DNA of 64,000 nucleotides from Clostridium intestinale DSM 6191 (GTDB taxonomy: Bacteria; Bacillota; Clostridia; Clostridiales; Clostridiaceae): positions 234,410-298,409 of the forward strand of contig NZ_FQXU01000006.1 in the NCBI RefSeq assembly GCF_900130055.1. Direction: 5' to 3'. Below the pieces are notes generated by a model, which was given only the letters and a program-made list of their open reading frames with translations, searched no databases and was not told the origin of the DNA. Positions 43,715 through 53,460 of this stretch are shown here, in pieces (the stretch's first letter is position 1; every line of letters starts with the position of its first letter). A program made the position numbers and the translations under genes.

Positions 43715-44761
43715 ATGGATACAAAGAATAAAATTATGATTATAGGGGGACATGGTAAAGTAGGTCAATATATTACAAGAGAGCTTAAAAACTATAACTT
43801 GGTTTTGGCTGGTCGAAGCGGAGAAAAGATAAAAAGATTTTTAGAGAAGCAAGAAATACAAGCAGAAATTTGTGAGATGAATATTCATAACATTGACTTT
43901 GAGAAGATGCAAGGTATTGGATGGGTTATTGTTTGTGTGGATCAGGAAAATACTAAGTTGGTTGAATATTGTGATAGACATGGAATTGATTATATGGATG
44001 TGACTGCAAACTCGGAATTTATTGAGAAAATAAGGGGGTTAAAACTTTTAGGATTAAGTAGAATTTTATTAGGCATTGGATTAGCCCCAGGACTTACGAA
44101 TCTTATGGCGGAGGAATTTGTTCGTAGCTATCCTTTGGCAGAAACTATAGATATTCAGCTTGTTTTAGGTTTGGGAGAAAGGCATGGAGATGCGGCTATC
44201 AAATGGACTTTAGATAATTTCTTAAAAGGCTACCACCATAAAAACCTTGGATATATAAGACCATTTCAACTGAAAAATACAATGGTAACTGAAGGAAATA
44301 GCTTAAGAACCTATAATTTTAATTTTGTTGATCAGCATATGTTAAACCAAAAGTATAAGCATAAGAACTTCATAACATATTTGGGATTTGATCAGCCAAA
44401 TATAACAACCCTTATTTATGGAAGTAAAAAAATTGGATTGCTTGGCTTGCTAAAATATAAAAGGATTTACAAGCTTGCTGAAGAGTTTTTAAGAAAACCT
44501 AAATTTGGAACGGATATTTTTATAGTATCCATTCAAGCTGATGAAGAGAGAATATGTGCATGGGGACATAACGAGGGAAGATTCACTGGGCTAATTGCTG
44601 CAGAAGCAGCAAGACGAATGGCGACTATGGATTTTAAAAAAGGTATACTGGAAATTTCTGATATTATGAACCTTGAAGAAGTTCTTAATAATGAATCATT
44701 TGAGCTGACATTCGCTGATACAGAAACGGAATTACCGATATTGAGAAATTCTTTTGATTAG
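43715..44761 (+). CDS. Saccharopine dehydrogenase-like NAD(P)-dependent oxidoreductase
   Basis: 348 residues from the ATG at 43715 (AAGGGAG upstream; GTG 43709 is too close). N-terminal Rossmann fold IMIIGGHGKVGQYITRELKN, then the family's DYMDVTANSEF and GIGLAPGLTNLMAEEFVRSY motifs. The C-terminal half is not that of a classical lysine-pathway enzyme. It could reduce an imine or dehydrogenate an amino-acid adduct. Second gene of the three-gene unit, 56 bases after the methyltransferase-MarR gene. Confidence 0.8.
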   Translation: MDTKNKIMIIGGHGKVGQYITRELKNYNLVLAGRSGEKIKRFLEKQEIQAEICEMNIHNIDFEKMQGIGWVIVCVDQENTKLVEYCDRHGIDYMDVTANSEFIEKIRGLKLLGLSRILLGIGLAPGLTNLMAEEFVRSYPLAETIDIQLVLGLGERHGDAAIKWTLDNFLKGYHHKNLGYIRPFQLKNTMVTEGNSLRTYNFNFVDQHMLNQKYKHKNFITYLGFDQPNITTLIYGSKKIGLLGLLKYKRIYKLAEEFLRKPKFGTDIFIVSIQADEERICAWGHNEGRFTGLIAAEAARRMATMDFKKGILEISDIMNLEEVLNNESFELTFADTETELPILRNSFD

Positions 44762-44807
44762 TTATATAATGGTATTATAGACTAATTTGAAGGGGGCTTA
44801 ATTTTAT

Positions 44808-45719
44808 ATGAAAATTAAAACTGTATCTATTATAGGGCTTGGGGCTCTTGGCATATTATTTGGGAATCATTTATCTAAAAGGATGAAGAAAGAGGATTTA
44901 AGAATTATAGCCAGTGAAGATAGAATAAAAAGATATTCAGATATTTATTGTAATGATGAGCTTTGTGATTTTAATTTTATAACTCCAGAGGAGAAAACTG
45001 CACCTTCTGACCTTGTAATTATTGCAGTGAAATATATTGCACTTAAGGATGCTATAAAGGATATAAAAAATCAAGTTGGGGAAAATACAATAATTTTATC
45101 TTTATTAAATGGAATAACTAGTGAGAAGTTAATTGCAGAAGCTTATGGTGAGGACAAGGTTCTATATTCTGTAGCTCAGGGAATGGATGCAGTAAGGGAA
45201 GGTAACAAGCTAACTTATAAAAATATGGGAATGATTTGTTTTGGTGAAAAAGAAGCTGGTGTTATTTCAGAAAAGGTAAGCTTAGTTGAGGAGTTCTTTA
45301 AAAGTGTAGAGTTACCACATGAGGTTCAAAAGGATATGTATAAAAGGTTATGGAGCAAGTTTATGCTTAATGTTGGAGTTAATCAAACTGTTGCTTTATA
45401 TAGAGGAAATTATGGAACAATTCAGGTTCAAGGTGAAGCTAGAGATACCATGATTAGAGCTATGAGAGAAGTTATTCTGTTATCTGAAAAAGAAGGAATT
45501 AATCTTACAGAAGAGGATTTAAATTATTGGCTCAATATATTAGATGGTTTAAGTGAAACAGGAAAACCATCTATGGCTCAAGACATGGAGGCAAAACGCT
45601 TAAGTGAGGTAGACTTGTTTTCAGGAGCGGTTCTTGAGCTTGGGAAAAAGTACTTACTAGAAACCCCTGTTAATAAGAATTTTTATGATAGAGTTAAAGC
45701 TATAGAAAGTGGATATTAA
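44808..45719 (+). CDS. Ketopantoate reductase-like protein (PanE/ApbA family)
   Basis: 303 residues. N-terminal NADPH site VSIIGLGALGILFGNHLSKR, then LVIIAVKYIALKDAIKDIKN and ILSLLNGITSEKLIAEAYGE. The C-terminal helical domain holds WSKFMLNVGVNQTVALYRG and GKPSMAQDMEAKRLSEVDLF, with the catalytic lysine in the first and the Glu/Asp site in the second. It may make pantoate for coenzyme A, but no panB/panC lies nearby and it follows a methyltransferase and a saccharopine-dehydrogenase homologue, so a specialised 2-keto acid reductase is equally possible. Confidence 0.82.
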   Translation: MKIKTVSIIGLGALGILFGNHLSKRMKKEDLRIIASEDRIKRYSDIYCNDELCDFNFITPEEKTAPSDLVIIAVKYIALKDAIKDIKNQVGENTIILSLLNGITSEKLIAEAYGEDKVLYSVAQGMDAVREGNKLTYKNMGMICFGEKEAGVISEKVSLVEEFFKSVELPHEVQKDMYKRLWSKFMLNVGVNQTVALYRGNYGTIQVQGEARDTMIRAMREVILLSEKEGINLTEEDLNYWLNILDGLSETGKPSMAQDMEAKRLSEVDLFSGAVLELGKKYLLETPVNKNFYDRVKAIESGY

Positions 45720-45737
45720 TTATATCTTTAATTTAAG

Positions 45738-45787
45738 GAAAAATAGAGCCGATAACCGCATTTTTACTTATGCGTGTTATCGGCTCT
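45738..45787 (-). terminator. Intrinsic terminator of the flavin-reductase operon
   Basis: AGAGCCGATAAC / GTTATCGGCTCT, extended by a further CGCAT/ATGCG stretch. Read on the minus strand it ends in ATTTTTCC. It also lies 25 bases behind the plus-strand reductase gene. Confidence 0.8.
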
Positions 45788-45819
45788 GTGTATTTGTATC
45801 TAGCTTTTTTACAGTTTAA

Positions 45820-48243
45820 CTATTTCATTTCATCAACGGCAGTTTTTCCAGCAATTCTTCCGAAGGTAAATATATCGGTTAATGCATTACCACCAAGACG
45901 GTTACCTGCATGGATACCCCCAGCAACTTCTCCAGCTGCATAAAGGTTTTTAATAGGTTTATCATTTTCGTCTAATACATGAGCGTTAGTGTCTATCTTA
46001 AGTCCACCCATTGTATGATGAACTGCTGGTTTTCTAGGAGTAGCATAGAATGGTGCTTTCTCCACTTTTAAGCTAAATGTATCTTTATGGAATTCAGGAT
46101 CAAATCCAGCATCAACATATGAGTTATACTTATTAATAGTATCAATAAGAACTGCAGGATCCATACCAACTTTTACTGCTAGCTCTTCTAGGGTATCTGC
46201 TCTAAATAAAGTACCAGCTTCTACCTGACGGTCTAGCTTTTCTTGACTTGTATTAGCAGCTGTTTTCTTTATTTCATCATCAGCTATAAGGTAGAATAAA
46301 CCACCCTGTTCTATAGAAGCTTTTGTTAAAACATCTCTTCCAGAGAATTCATTAATAAATCTTTTACCTTCTTTATTTACCATTACAAAGTTTTCAGGAG
46401 GTACTTGAACTCCGCTGAATAGTTCACCAGTTTCAGGATCTGCTACAGGCATCATTTGAGTAAAGCCCATTCCTGTAAGTGCAGCACCTACTGTTTTACC
46501 AAGTAATATTCCGTCACCAGTCATAGCGTAGGAATTAGTAGTTTTTATATCATCAGCAATATCGCTCCAATAGGTGTTATATTCTTTTAGCATCTTTGTG
46601 TTTGCACCAAAACCACCACTTGCAAGCACTACTGCTTTTGCATGAACAGTTATCTTTTGACCATTAACACCAGTTGCTATAACTCCTTTTATTTCGCCAT
46701 CTTCTATAATAAATTCTTTTACAGGACTATCTGTAATGATTTTTCCTGAGTTATCTTGTACATATTTTGTTAGTGCAAGTATAAATGATGAACCATGGCT
46801 TTTAGTAGGCTTATGACCACGACGCCAAAGTGCACCAACTGGAGCGAATACTATACTTTTATCATACTCAACTCCTATTTCCTCTAGCCATTTAACACTT
46901 TCTAAAGCTCTGTCTGTAAGAATTTTTACTAGGTCATATTGTCCGTATATTGAGTTGCCATTAAGGTCAGTTCTTTTTCCACCAAAATATGTTTGCATTC
47001 TGTGAAGTAGTGGAGAATCAAATAGATGACCTTTTTGCGTGTCAAACTTTTCCTTATAGTCAGAAAACTCTTTTCTAAGTGCATGGAAATCATCTAAATA
47101 TTCTGGGTGAATTAAGCTCTCATCTGTATCTAGTAATGCTTCGATGGTATGTCTTTCACCTGGATTTTCATCAAATTTTACTTGCCATTCTGGATCTGCA
47201 GCATTTACAGGACCACCTGAACGTATGGTATTACCACCTACTGCTGGATATTTTTCAAGAACAATAGCACTTTTACCATTTTGAAGTGCTGTTGCAGCTG
47301 CACTTAATCCAGCACCGCCTCCGCCTACAACTACTACATCACAAGTATATTCTTCATCTTCTTTTATAAGGCTACTAGCAGGTTTTGGACGTCTTTTAAG
47401 TATATCAGGGTTAACTCCTGCAAGCTTAACTGCTTTAGCTACACCGTCAAGTACAGCAGTACTAGTTTCAGAAGCACCAGAAAGAGCATCAACATTTAAT
47501 GTTTGTCCTTCGATTATTTTATCTGGTATTCTTACAAAAACTACATCGGCAAGACCTTCTGTTTCTCCATCTGTATTTATATCTATACTCTCTATTCTGT
47601 TTTCACTAAAGGATACTTTCATTGGAAGACTTCCACTGTGACCTATTGCACTTACCTCATATACTCCTGGAGTAAAGGTAAATTCTTCTTCTTCATTAAG
47701 CTGATTTGCAATCTTTGCAAAACGCATGAATCGTAGGAAACATATTTCAAGGAAATCTATAGTTCTTTCATTGTTTAGATTACCTTCCTCATCAAATGCT
47801 TTGTTCGCATTTCCAAGTAAAAACTCATATCCTGGCATTACATTTGCATCTACCCCTGGTGCATCTAGGATTTGACGAAGATGTAGTTGCGCACGAGATG
47901 AACCTTGAGTATCAAGAGAAGCACCAAGGATCATTACTGGTTTTCCAGCAAGTGGATGAAGGTCAAAGCTTAGCCATTCAATTAAGCTTTTAAGGCTAGA
48001 TGGTACTGAATGATTATATTCAGGAGTAGCAATAATAACACCATCACTTGCTATAATCTTATTGTTAAACATCTGTATAACTTCACTTGAGGATTGATTA
48101 TCAGATTGATTAAACATAGGAACGTCTGTAATCTCAAGTATTTCTATTTCTGCCTTTGAATCAAAGTATTTTTTCATAAACTGAAGGAGTTTACGATTAT
48201 ATGATTTTTTTGCACTAGTTCCAACAATTGCTATAAATTTCAT
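45820..48243 (-). CDS. Three-domain flavin-dependent reductase (FMN_red, FMN_bind, FAD_binding_2)
   Basis: 807 residues, no signal peptide, so cytoplasmic. Residues 1-185 are an NADPH-dependent FMN reductase ([34 protein letters not shown]). Residues 190-275 are FMN_bind with flavinylation motif DALSGAS (252-258), where ApbE should attach FMN to Ser258. Residues 300-807 are a fumarate-reductase-type FAD domain with [10 protein letters not shown] (307-316). Catalytic Arg636 (GRD), His743 (HHTMGG) and Arg782 (GNRLGGN) of flavocytochrome c remain, but the substrate histidine region is QMMPV (596-600). Resembles Vibrio/Klebsiella NADH-dependent acrylate, cinnamate or fumarate reductases; substrate unknown. 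Confidence 0.87.
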   Translation of the reverse strand: MKFIAIVGTSAKKSYNRKLLQFMKKYFDSKAEIEILEITDVPMFNQSDNQSSSEVIQMFNNKIIASDGVIIATPEYNHSVPSSLKSLIEWLSFDLHPLAGKPVMILGASLDTQGSSRAQLHLRQILDAPGVDANVMPGYEFLLGNANKAFDEEGNLNNERTIDFLEICFLRFMRFAKIANQLNEEEEFTFTPGVYEVSAIGHSGSLPMKVSFSENRIESIDINTDGETEGLADVVFVRIPDKIIEGQTLNVDALSGASETSTAVLDGVAKAVKLAGVNPDILKRRPKPASSLIKEDEEYTCDVVVVGGGGAGLSAAATALQNGKSAIVLEKYPAVGGNTIRSGGPVNAADPEWQVKFDENPGERHTIEALLDTDESLIHPEYLDDFHALRKEFSDYKEKFDTQKGHLFDSPLLHRMQTYFGGKRTDLNGNSIYGQYDLVKILTDRALESVKWLEEIGVEYDKSIVFAPVGALWRRGHKPTKSHGSSFILALTKYVQDNSGKIITDSPVKEFIIEDGEIKGVIATGVNGQKITVHAKAVVLASGGFGANTKMLKEYNTYWSDIADDIKTTNSYAMTGDGILLGKTVGAALTGMGFTQMMPVADPETGELFSGVQVPPENFVMVNKEGKRFINEFSGRDVLTKASIEQGGLFYLIADDEIKKTAANTSQEKLDRQVEAGTLFRADTLEELAVKVGMDPAVLIDTINKYNSYVDAGFDPEFHKDTFSLKVEKAPFYATPRKPAVHHTMGGLKIDTNAHVLDENDKPIKNLYAAGEVAGGIHAGNRLGGNALTDIFTFGRIAGKTAVDEMK

Positions 48244-48256
48244 TATACTAATCCTC

Positions 48257-48859
48257 CTACTCTTCCCACGTGAATTTTTTAACTTTTTTATTTAAAACTT
48301 TGTCTGCTAAAAGTTTTGATGTTATATCAGTAAATAGAACAAATTCTCTAAAAATTTCATCAAGTTCTGCTAACTTATCAGCATATATAAGATTTCCTGT
48401 GCTATCAAATGCACCTTGTGATCTTCCTAAAAGGAATTCACTGCTTGGCATGATTCTAGCAGCAAGCTCAGGTGAATCAAGTATTTGTCTAAGATGTGCT
48501 TGTGCACGAGAAGAACCAAGTGTACCAAGAGAAGCTCCTACTATTAAAAGAGGCTTGTCTGTAAGTGCTTGGCTAGTGTAACTAATCCACTCAAGAGCAC
48601 TTTTTAAAACAGCAGGTATGGCATGATCATACTCTGGGGTTGCTATTATTACTCCATCGGCTTTTAGGATTTTATCAGATAATTCTTCTACTTTTTGAGG
48701 AATAATATCAGAATCCTCAAGTTCAATAAATGGAGGTAAATCCTTGATTTCATATACTTCAATATCTGCCTCATTAGAAAAATGTTTTTGCATAAATTGA
48801 AGTAACATACGATTAGTTGACACGTCTGAATTGGTGCCTACGATTGCTAAATATTTCAT
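48257..48859 (-). CDS. Small NADPH-dependent FMN reductase, probable electron-input partner
   Basis: 200 residues from the ATG at 48859, which follows AAGGGGAT; an in-frame start at 48883 has no such site. Flavodoxin-like FMN_red fold: [20 protein letters not shown], then [20 protein letters not shown] and [20 protein letters not shown]. Closely similar to the N-terminal domain of the 807-residue protein, which follows 13 bases later on the same strand. The pair therefore carries two FMN_red modules, as in the two-subunit cinnamate reductase described in Vibrio. It probably takes electrons from NAD(P)H. Confidence 0.87.
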   Translation of the reverse strand: MKYLAIVGTNSDVSTNRMLLQFMQKHFSNEADIEVYEIKDLPPFIELEDSDIIPQKVEELSDKILKADGVIIATPEYDHAIPAVLKSALEWISYTSQALTDKPLLIVGASLGTLGSSRAQAHLRQILDSPELAARIMPSSEFLLGRSQGAFDSTGNLIYADKLAELDEIFREFVLFTDITSKLLADKVLNKKVKKFTWEE

Positions 48860-48955
48860 GGTAATCCCCTTTCTGTACATCAAAATTTCATAATTTTAGT
48901 AGTATGTTTGATATAATTTTAACATGCTCCATATATTATATCTAATAGTTATTTA

Positions 48956-48984
48956 TTGATGTTTGATAACATATTTGTTATAAT
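48956..48984 (+). promoter_or_regulatory. Promoter and LysR-type site in the divergent region
   Basis: TTGATG (48956-48961), 17-base spacer, TATAAT (48979-48984). It contains ATAACATATTTGTTAT (48967-48982), an ATAAC-N6-GTTAT inverted repeat of the T-N11-A LysR type overlapping the promoter, as for an autorepressed LysR gene. Confidence 0.55.
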
Positions 48985-49032
48985 CAAAAACAAGAATAAA
49001 CAAGTTAATTGTTTCACAAAGGGATGAATGAA

Positions 49033-49980
49033 ATGTCAAAAGGCTATCCTCAGGATATTTTGTATTATATTGATGCTATTTTAAAGTACAGTAATTATGG
49101 AAAAGCTGCTAAATCACTTTATATTTCTCAACCGTATTTAACTCAGGTTATTAAAAGGGTAGAAGAGCAGTTAAACTGTGAGCTTATAAGCCGTAGTAAA
49201 CTTCCATATCGTTTAACTGAGCAGGGGAAGATATATTATCAATATTTAACTTCAATAGAAAATAACTATGCAAAACTACTTAGGGAAATATCAGATGTGT
49301 CAGATATAGGTAGTAAGGTTATAAAGATAGGAGTGCTTCCTAGTCTTGGAACCTACCTTTTACCTCTCTTTTTACCAAAATTTTTAGGTATGCATCCAAA
49401 CTATAGAGTAGAGCTTTCGGAGGCTTTACCAGATAAAAATGAGAAACTTACTCAAAATGGTGAGTTGGATTTTTGGATTGGACAAAATTCAAGAAATATT
49501 TCTCCAAACTTAAATTCAGTTAGCTGGGGAAAACACGGATACCGTGCTATTATTCCACGCTCTTGCGATTTATATCGGAAAGATGTAGCCATTATTCCAG
49601 AAGGGACTATGGACATAAGCAAGATATTGAGTCAAAAGATGATACTTACTTCTAAGGGTTCTGCAATAAGAAAACAGATAGATCAGCTATTAAGTGTTTA
49701 TAAGGTAGAGCCCAAAATAATAATGGAAAGTACAGAGATTTATACTATACGTAATCTTGCAATGAGTAATTTGGGAGTTACTTTTATACCAGAAAGTGTC
49801 TATGTAAAGGAGAGCCCCTCTGAATATAATATATATCAGGTTCCTATGGATGAGTTGAGTATAGATTATTTTATTGCATATCTAAGTGAAAGAAAACTTA
49901 CGAGTATTGATAAAGACCTTATAGATGCATTTCTAACTCATGGGCAGAATAGTTTTAATATAGGAGAACAAAATGGATGA
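49033..49980 (+). CDS. LysR family regulator of the flavin-reductase locus
   Basis: 315 residues from the ATG at 49033, nine bases behind AAAGGG; in-frame codons at 49009 and 49024 lie before or on that site. N-terminal winged helix: YGKAAKSLYISQPYLTQVIK then RVEEQLNCELISRSKLPYRL. The C-terminal inducer domain begins VIKIGVLPSLGTYLLPLFLP. Divergent from the two flavoprotein genes and overlapping apbE by 8 bases. Likely activates the reductase operon when its substrate is present. Confidence 0.9.
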   Translation: MSKGYPQDILYYIDAILKYSNYGKAAKSLYISQPYLTQVIKRVEEQLNCELISRSKLPYRLTEQGKIYYQYLTSIENNYAKLLREISDVSDIGSKVIKIGVLPSLGTYLLPLFLPKFLGMHPNYRVELSEALPDKNEKLTQNGELDFWIGQNSRNISPNLNSVSWGKHGYRAIIPRSCDLYRKDVAIIPEGTMDISKILSQKMILTSKGSAIRKQIDQLLSVYKVEPKIIMESTEIYTIRNLAMSNLGVTFIPESVYVKESPSEYNIYQVPMDELSIDYFIAYLSERKLTSIDKDLIDAFLTHGQNSFNIGEQNG

Positions 49981-50911
49981 GTATACAAAGATTATATATC
50001 TAATGGGAACAAAAATAACTCTTTATATAAAGGGAAAAGATGCTGAAAACTTAGCTAAAAAAGCTTGTGATATGCTTATTCATTATGAAGAAGTTTTTAG
50101 CGCTAATAGCGATAACTCACAGCTTGGGATGCTTAAAAAAGCAGCTGCACTAGCTCCACAAAAAGTGGATGAGGAGCTGTATGAGTTGATAAATATAGGG
50201 AAAAAACATAGTTTATCTGAAAGTACATATTTAAATATAGCAATAGGCCCGTTGATAAAATTATGGAGAATAGGTTTTGAGGAGGCACATGTGCCAGACA
50301 AAGAGTCTATAAAAAAGGTATTAGAACTTTTAAGACCTGAGAATATACAACTAGATGATGAAGAAAAGAGTGTCTATTTATTAAAAGAAGGCATGGAGAT
50401 AGACCTTGGAGCCATAGCTAAGGGGTATTTTGCTGATAAAGTTATGGAATTTTTTAAGGAAAATGGAGCTAGTTCAGCTATGGTAGATATGGGAGGTAAT
50501 GTTCTTGTTTTTGGAGAATCACCATCTGAAGGTGGTGACTGGAAAGTAGGAATACAAAATCCCTTTTTGCCAAGAGGAAATGCGGTGGCACTTGTCAAAA
50601 TAAGAAATCAATCCGTTGTAACCTCAGGGATATATGAGAGAGTACTAGAAAAAAACGGAAGTAAATATCACCATATATTTGATAGTAGAACAGGATATCC
50701 AATAGAAAGTAACGTAGCATCTTTAACTATTATTGCTGATAAATCCGTGGACTGCGATATATATACTACACAATTGTTTGGGTTGGATGCTGTATCAATT
50801 ATCCAGAGAGTTAATAGAATTAATAATATGGGTGCGGTTGTAATAACTGTGGATGGAAACTTAGCCTACACAAATAATCTTAAGGGAAAGATATATCCAA
50901 TAACAACTTAA
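49973..50911 (+). CDS. apbE: FAD:protein FMN transferase (ApbE), cytoplasmic
   Basis: Transfers FMN from FAD to a Ser/Thr in the DxxSGAS/T motif of target proteins. 312 residues. The secretion signal or lipobox found in many ApbE proteins is absent, matching a cytoplasmic target. Family motifs: MGTKITLYIKGK at the start, IDLGAIAKGYFADKV for FAD and Mg2+, MVDMGGNVLVFG, VVTSGIYERVL, KYHHIFDSRTGYPIES, and the late VDCDIYTTQLFGLDA (typically aDalST). Next to a reductase bearing DALSGAS, its probable substrate. The start overlaps the lysR stop. Confidence 0.92.
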   Translation: MDEYTKIIYLMGTKITLYIKGKDAENLAKKACDMLIHYEEVFSANSDNSQLGMLKKAAALAPQKVDEELYELINIGKKHSLSESTYLNIAIGPLIKLWRIGFEEAHVPDKESIKKVLELLRPENIQLDDEEKSVYLLKEGMEIDLGAIAKGYFADKVMEFFKENGASSAMVDMGGNVLVFGESPSEGGDWKVGIQNPFLPRGNAVALVKIRNQSVVTSGIYERVLEKNGSKYHHIFDSRTGYPIESNVASLTIIADKSVDCDIYTTQLFGLDAVSIIQRVNRINNMGAVVITVDGNLAYTNNLKGKIYPITT

Positions 50912-51011
50912 TAGATAGAAATATTCTCTCTAAGAAGTAACCCTTGAAGCTTGATAAGTAATCCTTATTAGTAATATAATGGTGTTAGAAGATGGCTTGA
51001 AGGAGGTATTT

Positions 51012-51233
51012 ATGGGAGATAATTTTAGGTCAAAAAACTCATTAAATAATAAGCTTATTAATATAACCATTTTTACTTTATGCCTTGTAATCATATTTGC
51101 AATTATAGTTGGGGTTATAATATGGCAAAAAACCGATAACTTAAAACTTATAATATTTATACCTATTGGTATTTTAGGAGTTTTGTTTAATATATATCTT
51201 TTATTTAAGGGAAAAGATAAAAGAGAAAAATAA
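51012..51233 (+). CDS. Small membrane protein, unknown
   Basis: 73 residues from the ATG at 51012 (GAAGGAGGTATTT upstream; the codon at 50979 has no site). Two membrane helices (ITIFTLCLVIIFAIIVGVII and LIIFIPIGILGVLFNIYLLF) with a charged tail KGKDKREK. No family recognised. It is followed by a strong terminator shared with leuD. Confidence 0.65.
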   Translation: MGDNFRSKNSLNNKLINITIFTLCLVIIFAIIVGVIIWQKTDNLKLIIFIPIGILGVLFNIYLLFKGKDKREK

Positions 51234-51235
51234 AG

Positions 51236-51285
51236 AAAAAAGCCTTGCAGAAGGATTTAATAAAATTATTCTGCAAGGCTTTTTA
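51236..51285. terminator. Bidirectional intrinsic terminator
   Basis: Perfect 16-bp stem AAAAAGCCTTGCAGAA / TTCTGCAAGGCTTTTT with T tracts on both sides, serving the small membrane-protein gene and the convergent leuCD operon. Confidence 0.9.
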
Positions 51286-51323
51286 ATAGAGTTATTTTAT
51301 CTTCTAAGAAGATTACTTTTTAC

Positions 51324-51935
51324 TTAAATTGTTGCTGCTGTTTTATTAGTATTATGTGTTGCTTCAAATTTAGAGATATCTTCTTCTTTTAATAGAGTAA
51401 GACTTATATCGTCATATCCATTTAGAAGTTTAGTTCTTTTAAAATCTTCTACATCAAAGCTAAATTCTAATCCTGTATTATCTTTTACCTTTTTTTCTTC
51501 TAAATCTATCTCTATTTTATAACCTTCGATAGTTTCAGTTTTTTGAAATAAGGCTTCTATTTCTTCAGAAGAAAGTTTTACAGGAAGTATTCCGTTATTG
51601 AAGCAGTTATTATAAAAAATATCTGCAAAGCTTGAAGCTATAATAGCTTTAAAGCCATAATCTTCTAATGCCCAAGGTGCATGTTCTCTAGAAGAACCGC
51701 AACCAAAGTTTGCTCTTGAAAGTAGGATAGAAGCTCCTTTATATTTAGGAAGATTTAGAACGAAATCTTCAATATCTTTTCCTTCTTCATCAAATCTAAA
51801 TTCATAAAATAGGAATTTACCAAAGCCGCTTCTTTCAATTCTCTTTAAAAATTGTTTTGGAATTATAGCATCTGTATCTACGTTTGATCTATCTAAAGGA
51901 GCTACGATTCCAGTATGTTTTATAAATGCTTCCAT
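51324..51935 (-). CDS. leuD: 3-isopropylmalate dehydratase small subunit
   Basis: Small subunit of isopropylmalate isomerase in leucine synthesis. 203 residues, the long bacterial (E. coli-like) form, not the 160-residue form usual in clostridia. Swivel-domain motifs: [57 protein letters not shown]. Placed 13 bases after leuC on the same strand. The start follows AAGGAGGATTATTTT. Confidence 0.94.
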   Translation of the reverse strand: MEAFIKHTGIVAPLDRSNVDTDAIIPKQFLKRIERSGFGKFLFYEFRFDEEGKDIEDFVLNLPKYKGASILLSRANFGCGSSREHAPWALEDYGFKAIIASSFADIFYNNCFNNGILPVKLSSEEIEALFQKTETIEGYKIEIDLEEKKVKDNTGLEFSFDVEDFKRTKLLNGYDDISLTLLKEEDISKFEATHNTNKTAATI

Positions 51936-51948
51936 AAAATAATCCTCC

Positions 51949-53349
51949 TTATAGTAAATCTCTTACATCTACAAAGTGTCCATATATTGCAGCCGCAGCT
52001 GCCATTTCTGGAGAAACTAAATGAGTTCTTCCGCCACGACCTTGACGACCTTCAAAATTTCTATTTGAGGTTGAAGCGCATCTATCACCTGGTTTTAATA
52101 CATCAGGATTCATAGCTAAACACATACTGCATCCTGGCTCTCTCCACTCGAAACCTGCTTCTATAAAGATCTTATCAAGACCTTCTTTTTCTGCTTGAGC
52201 TTTAACTCTTACTGAACCTGGAACAACTAGTGCTGTAACTTTTGGAGAAACTTTACGACCTTGTGCTATTTTTGCAGCAGCTCTTAGGTCTTCAATTCTT
52301 CCATTAGTACAAGAACCTATAAATGCATAGTTTATTTCTATATCTTTCATAGGAGTGCCAGGGGTAAGGTGCATATATTCTAAAGCCTTTTCTGTAGACT
52401 TTTGTTTATCTAAATCGTTATAATCCTTTGGTGAAGGTACTAAATCGTTAATTCCTGCTCCCATTCCTGGACTTGTTCCCCAAGTTACCTGTGGTTCTAA
52501 GGTATCTAAGTCAAATTCAAGAACTGTATCAAACTCTGCATCTTCATCAGAGCATAAAGTTTTCCATTCTTCTACAGCTTTTTCGAAAGCTTCATCTTTT
52601 GGAGCATAGTCTTTATTTCTTAAGTATTCAAAAGTAACTTCATCAGGTTGGAATAAACCAGATCTTGCTCCTGCTTCTATAGCCATGTTACAAATAGTCA
52701 TTCTCTGCTCCATGGTAGTTGCCTTAAGAGCTTCACCAGTAAATTCAATAACATATCCTGTTCCAAAGTCTGTTCCATATTTGCTTATGATTCCAAGAAT
52801 TAAATCCTTAGCTGTAATTCCAGCTTTAAAGGAACCTTTAACTTCGATTTTCATAGTTCTAGATTTTTTTTGAGGTAAACATTGAGTTGCAAGTACATGT
52901 TCAACTTCGCTTGTACCAATACCAAAGGCTAAGGCACCGAAAGCACCATGAGTTGCAGTATGACTATCACCACAAACAATAGTATTACCAGGTAAAGTAA
53001 GTCCAATCTCTGGCCCCATAACATGAACAACTCCCTGATTAGGACTATTTAAATCAAATAATGTAACTTTAAAATCTTCACAGTTTTTACTTAGTGTATC
53101 CATTTGCTGTTTAGAAATAGGATCTTTAATGTTGTATCTATCTAAAGTAGGTACATTATGGTCCATAGTAGCAAATGATAAATCAGGTCTTCTTATTTTT
53201 CTACCTGCAAGTCTTAAACCTTCAAAGGCTTGAGGTGAAGTTACCTCATGAATTAAATGAAGGTCTATATAGATTAAGTTTTGTCCGCCTTCCCCAAGAC
53301 TAACTAAATGCTTATCCCAAATTTTTTCGTATAATGTTTTTTTAGCCAT
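51949..53349 (-). CDS. leuC: 3-isopropylmalate dehydratase large subunit
   Basis: Aconitase-family enzyme converting 2-isopropylmalate to 3-isopropylmalate, using a [4Fe-4S] cluster. 466 residues, the same as the E. coli protein and longer than the roughly 420-residue clostridial type. Motifs: [36 protein letters not shown], and cluster cysteines in [13 protein letters not shown] and [13 protein letters not shown]. Ends in the expected [17 protein letters not shown]. Operon leuCD only; leuA and leuB are not in the window. Confidence 0.95.
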   Translation of the reverse strand: MAKKTLYEKIWDKHLVSLGEGGQNLIYIDLHLIHEVTSPQAFEGLRLAGRKIRRPDLSFATMDHNVPTLDRYNIKDPISKQQMDTLSKNCEDFKVTLFDLNSPNQGVVHVMGPEIGLTLPGNTIVCGDSHTATHGAFGALAFGIGTSEVEHVLATQCLPQKKSRTMKIEVKGSFKAGITAKDLILGIISKYGTDFGTGYVIEFTGEALKATTMEQRMTICNMAIEAGARSGLFQPDEVTFEYLRNKDYAPKDEAFEKAVEEWKTLCSDEDAEFDTVLEFDLDTLEPQVTWGTSPGMGAGINDLVPSPKDYNDLDKQKSTEKALEYMHLTPGTPMKDIEINYAFIGSCTNGRIEDLRAAAKIAQGRKVSPKVTALVVPGSVRVKAQAEKEGLDKIFIEAGFEWREPGCSMCLAMNPDVLKPGDRCASTSNRNFEGRQGRGGRTHLVSPEMAAAAAIYGHFVDVRDLL

Positions 53350-53460
53350 TAAAAAAGCCCCCTTTTTTTGTCTGACTTATTGCTTATAGTAATTTTATAA
53401 CATTTAGGTTTATAATTGAAATATATATTAATTATGTTTGATATAACTGGAGGTTATATA

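Noticed and set aside
53350..53460. T-box or leucine leader before leuC
   Set aside because: Only about 110 bases separate leuC and the LysR gene and no T-box motif or leader peptide is seen.
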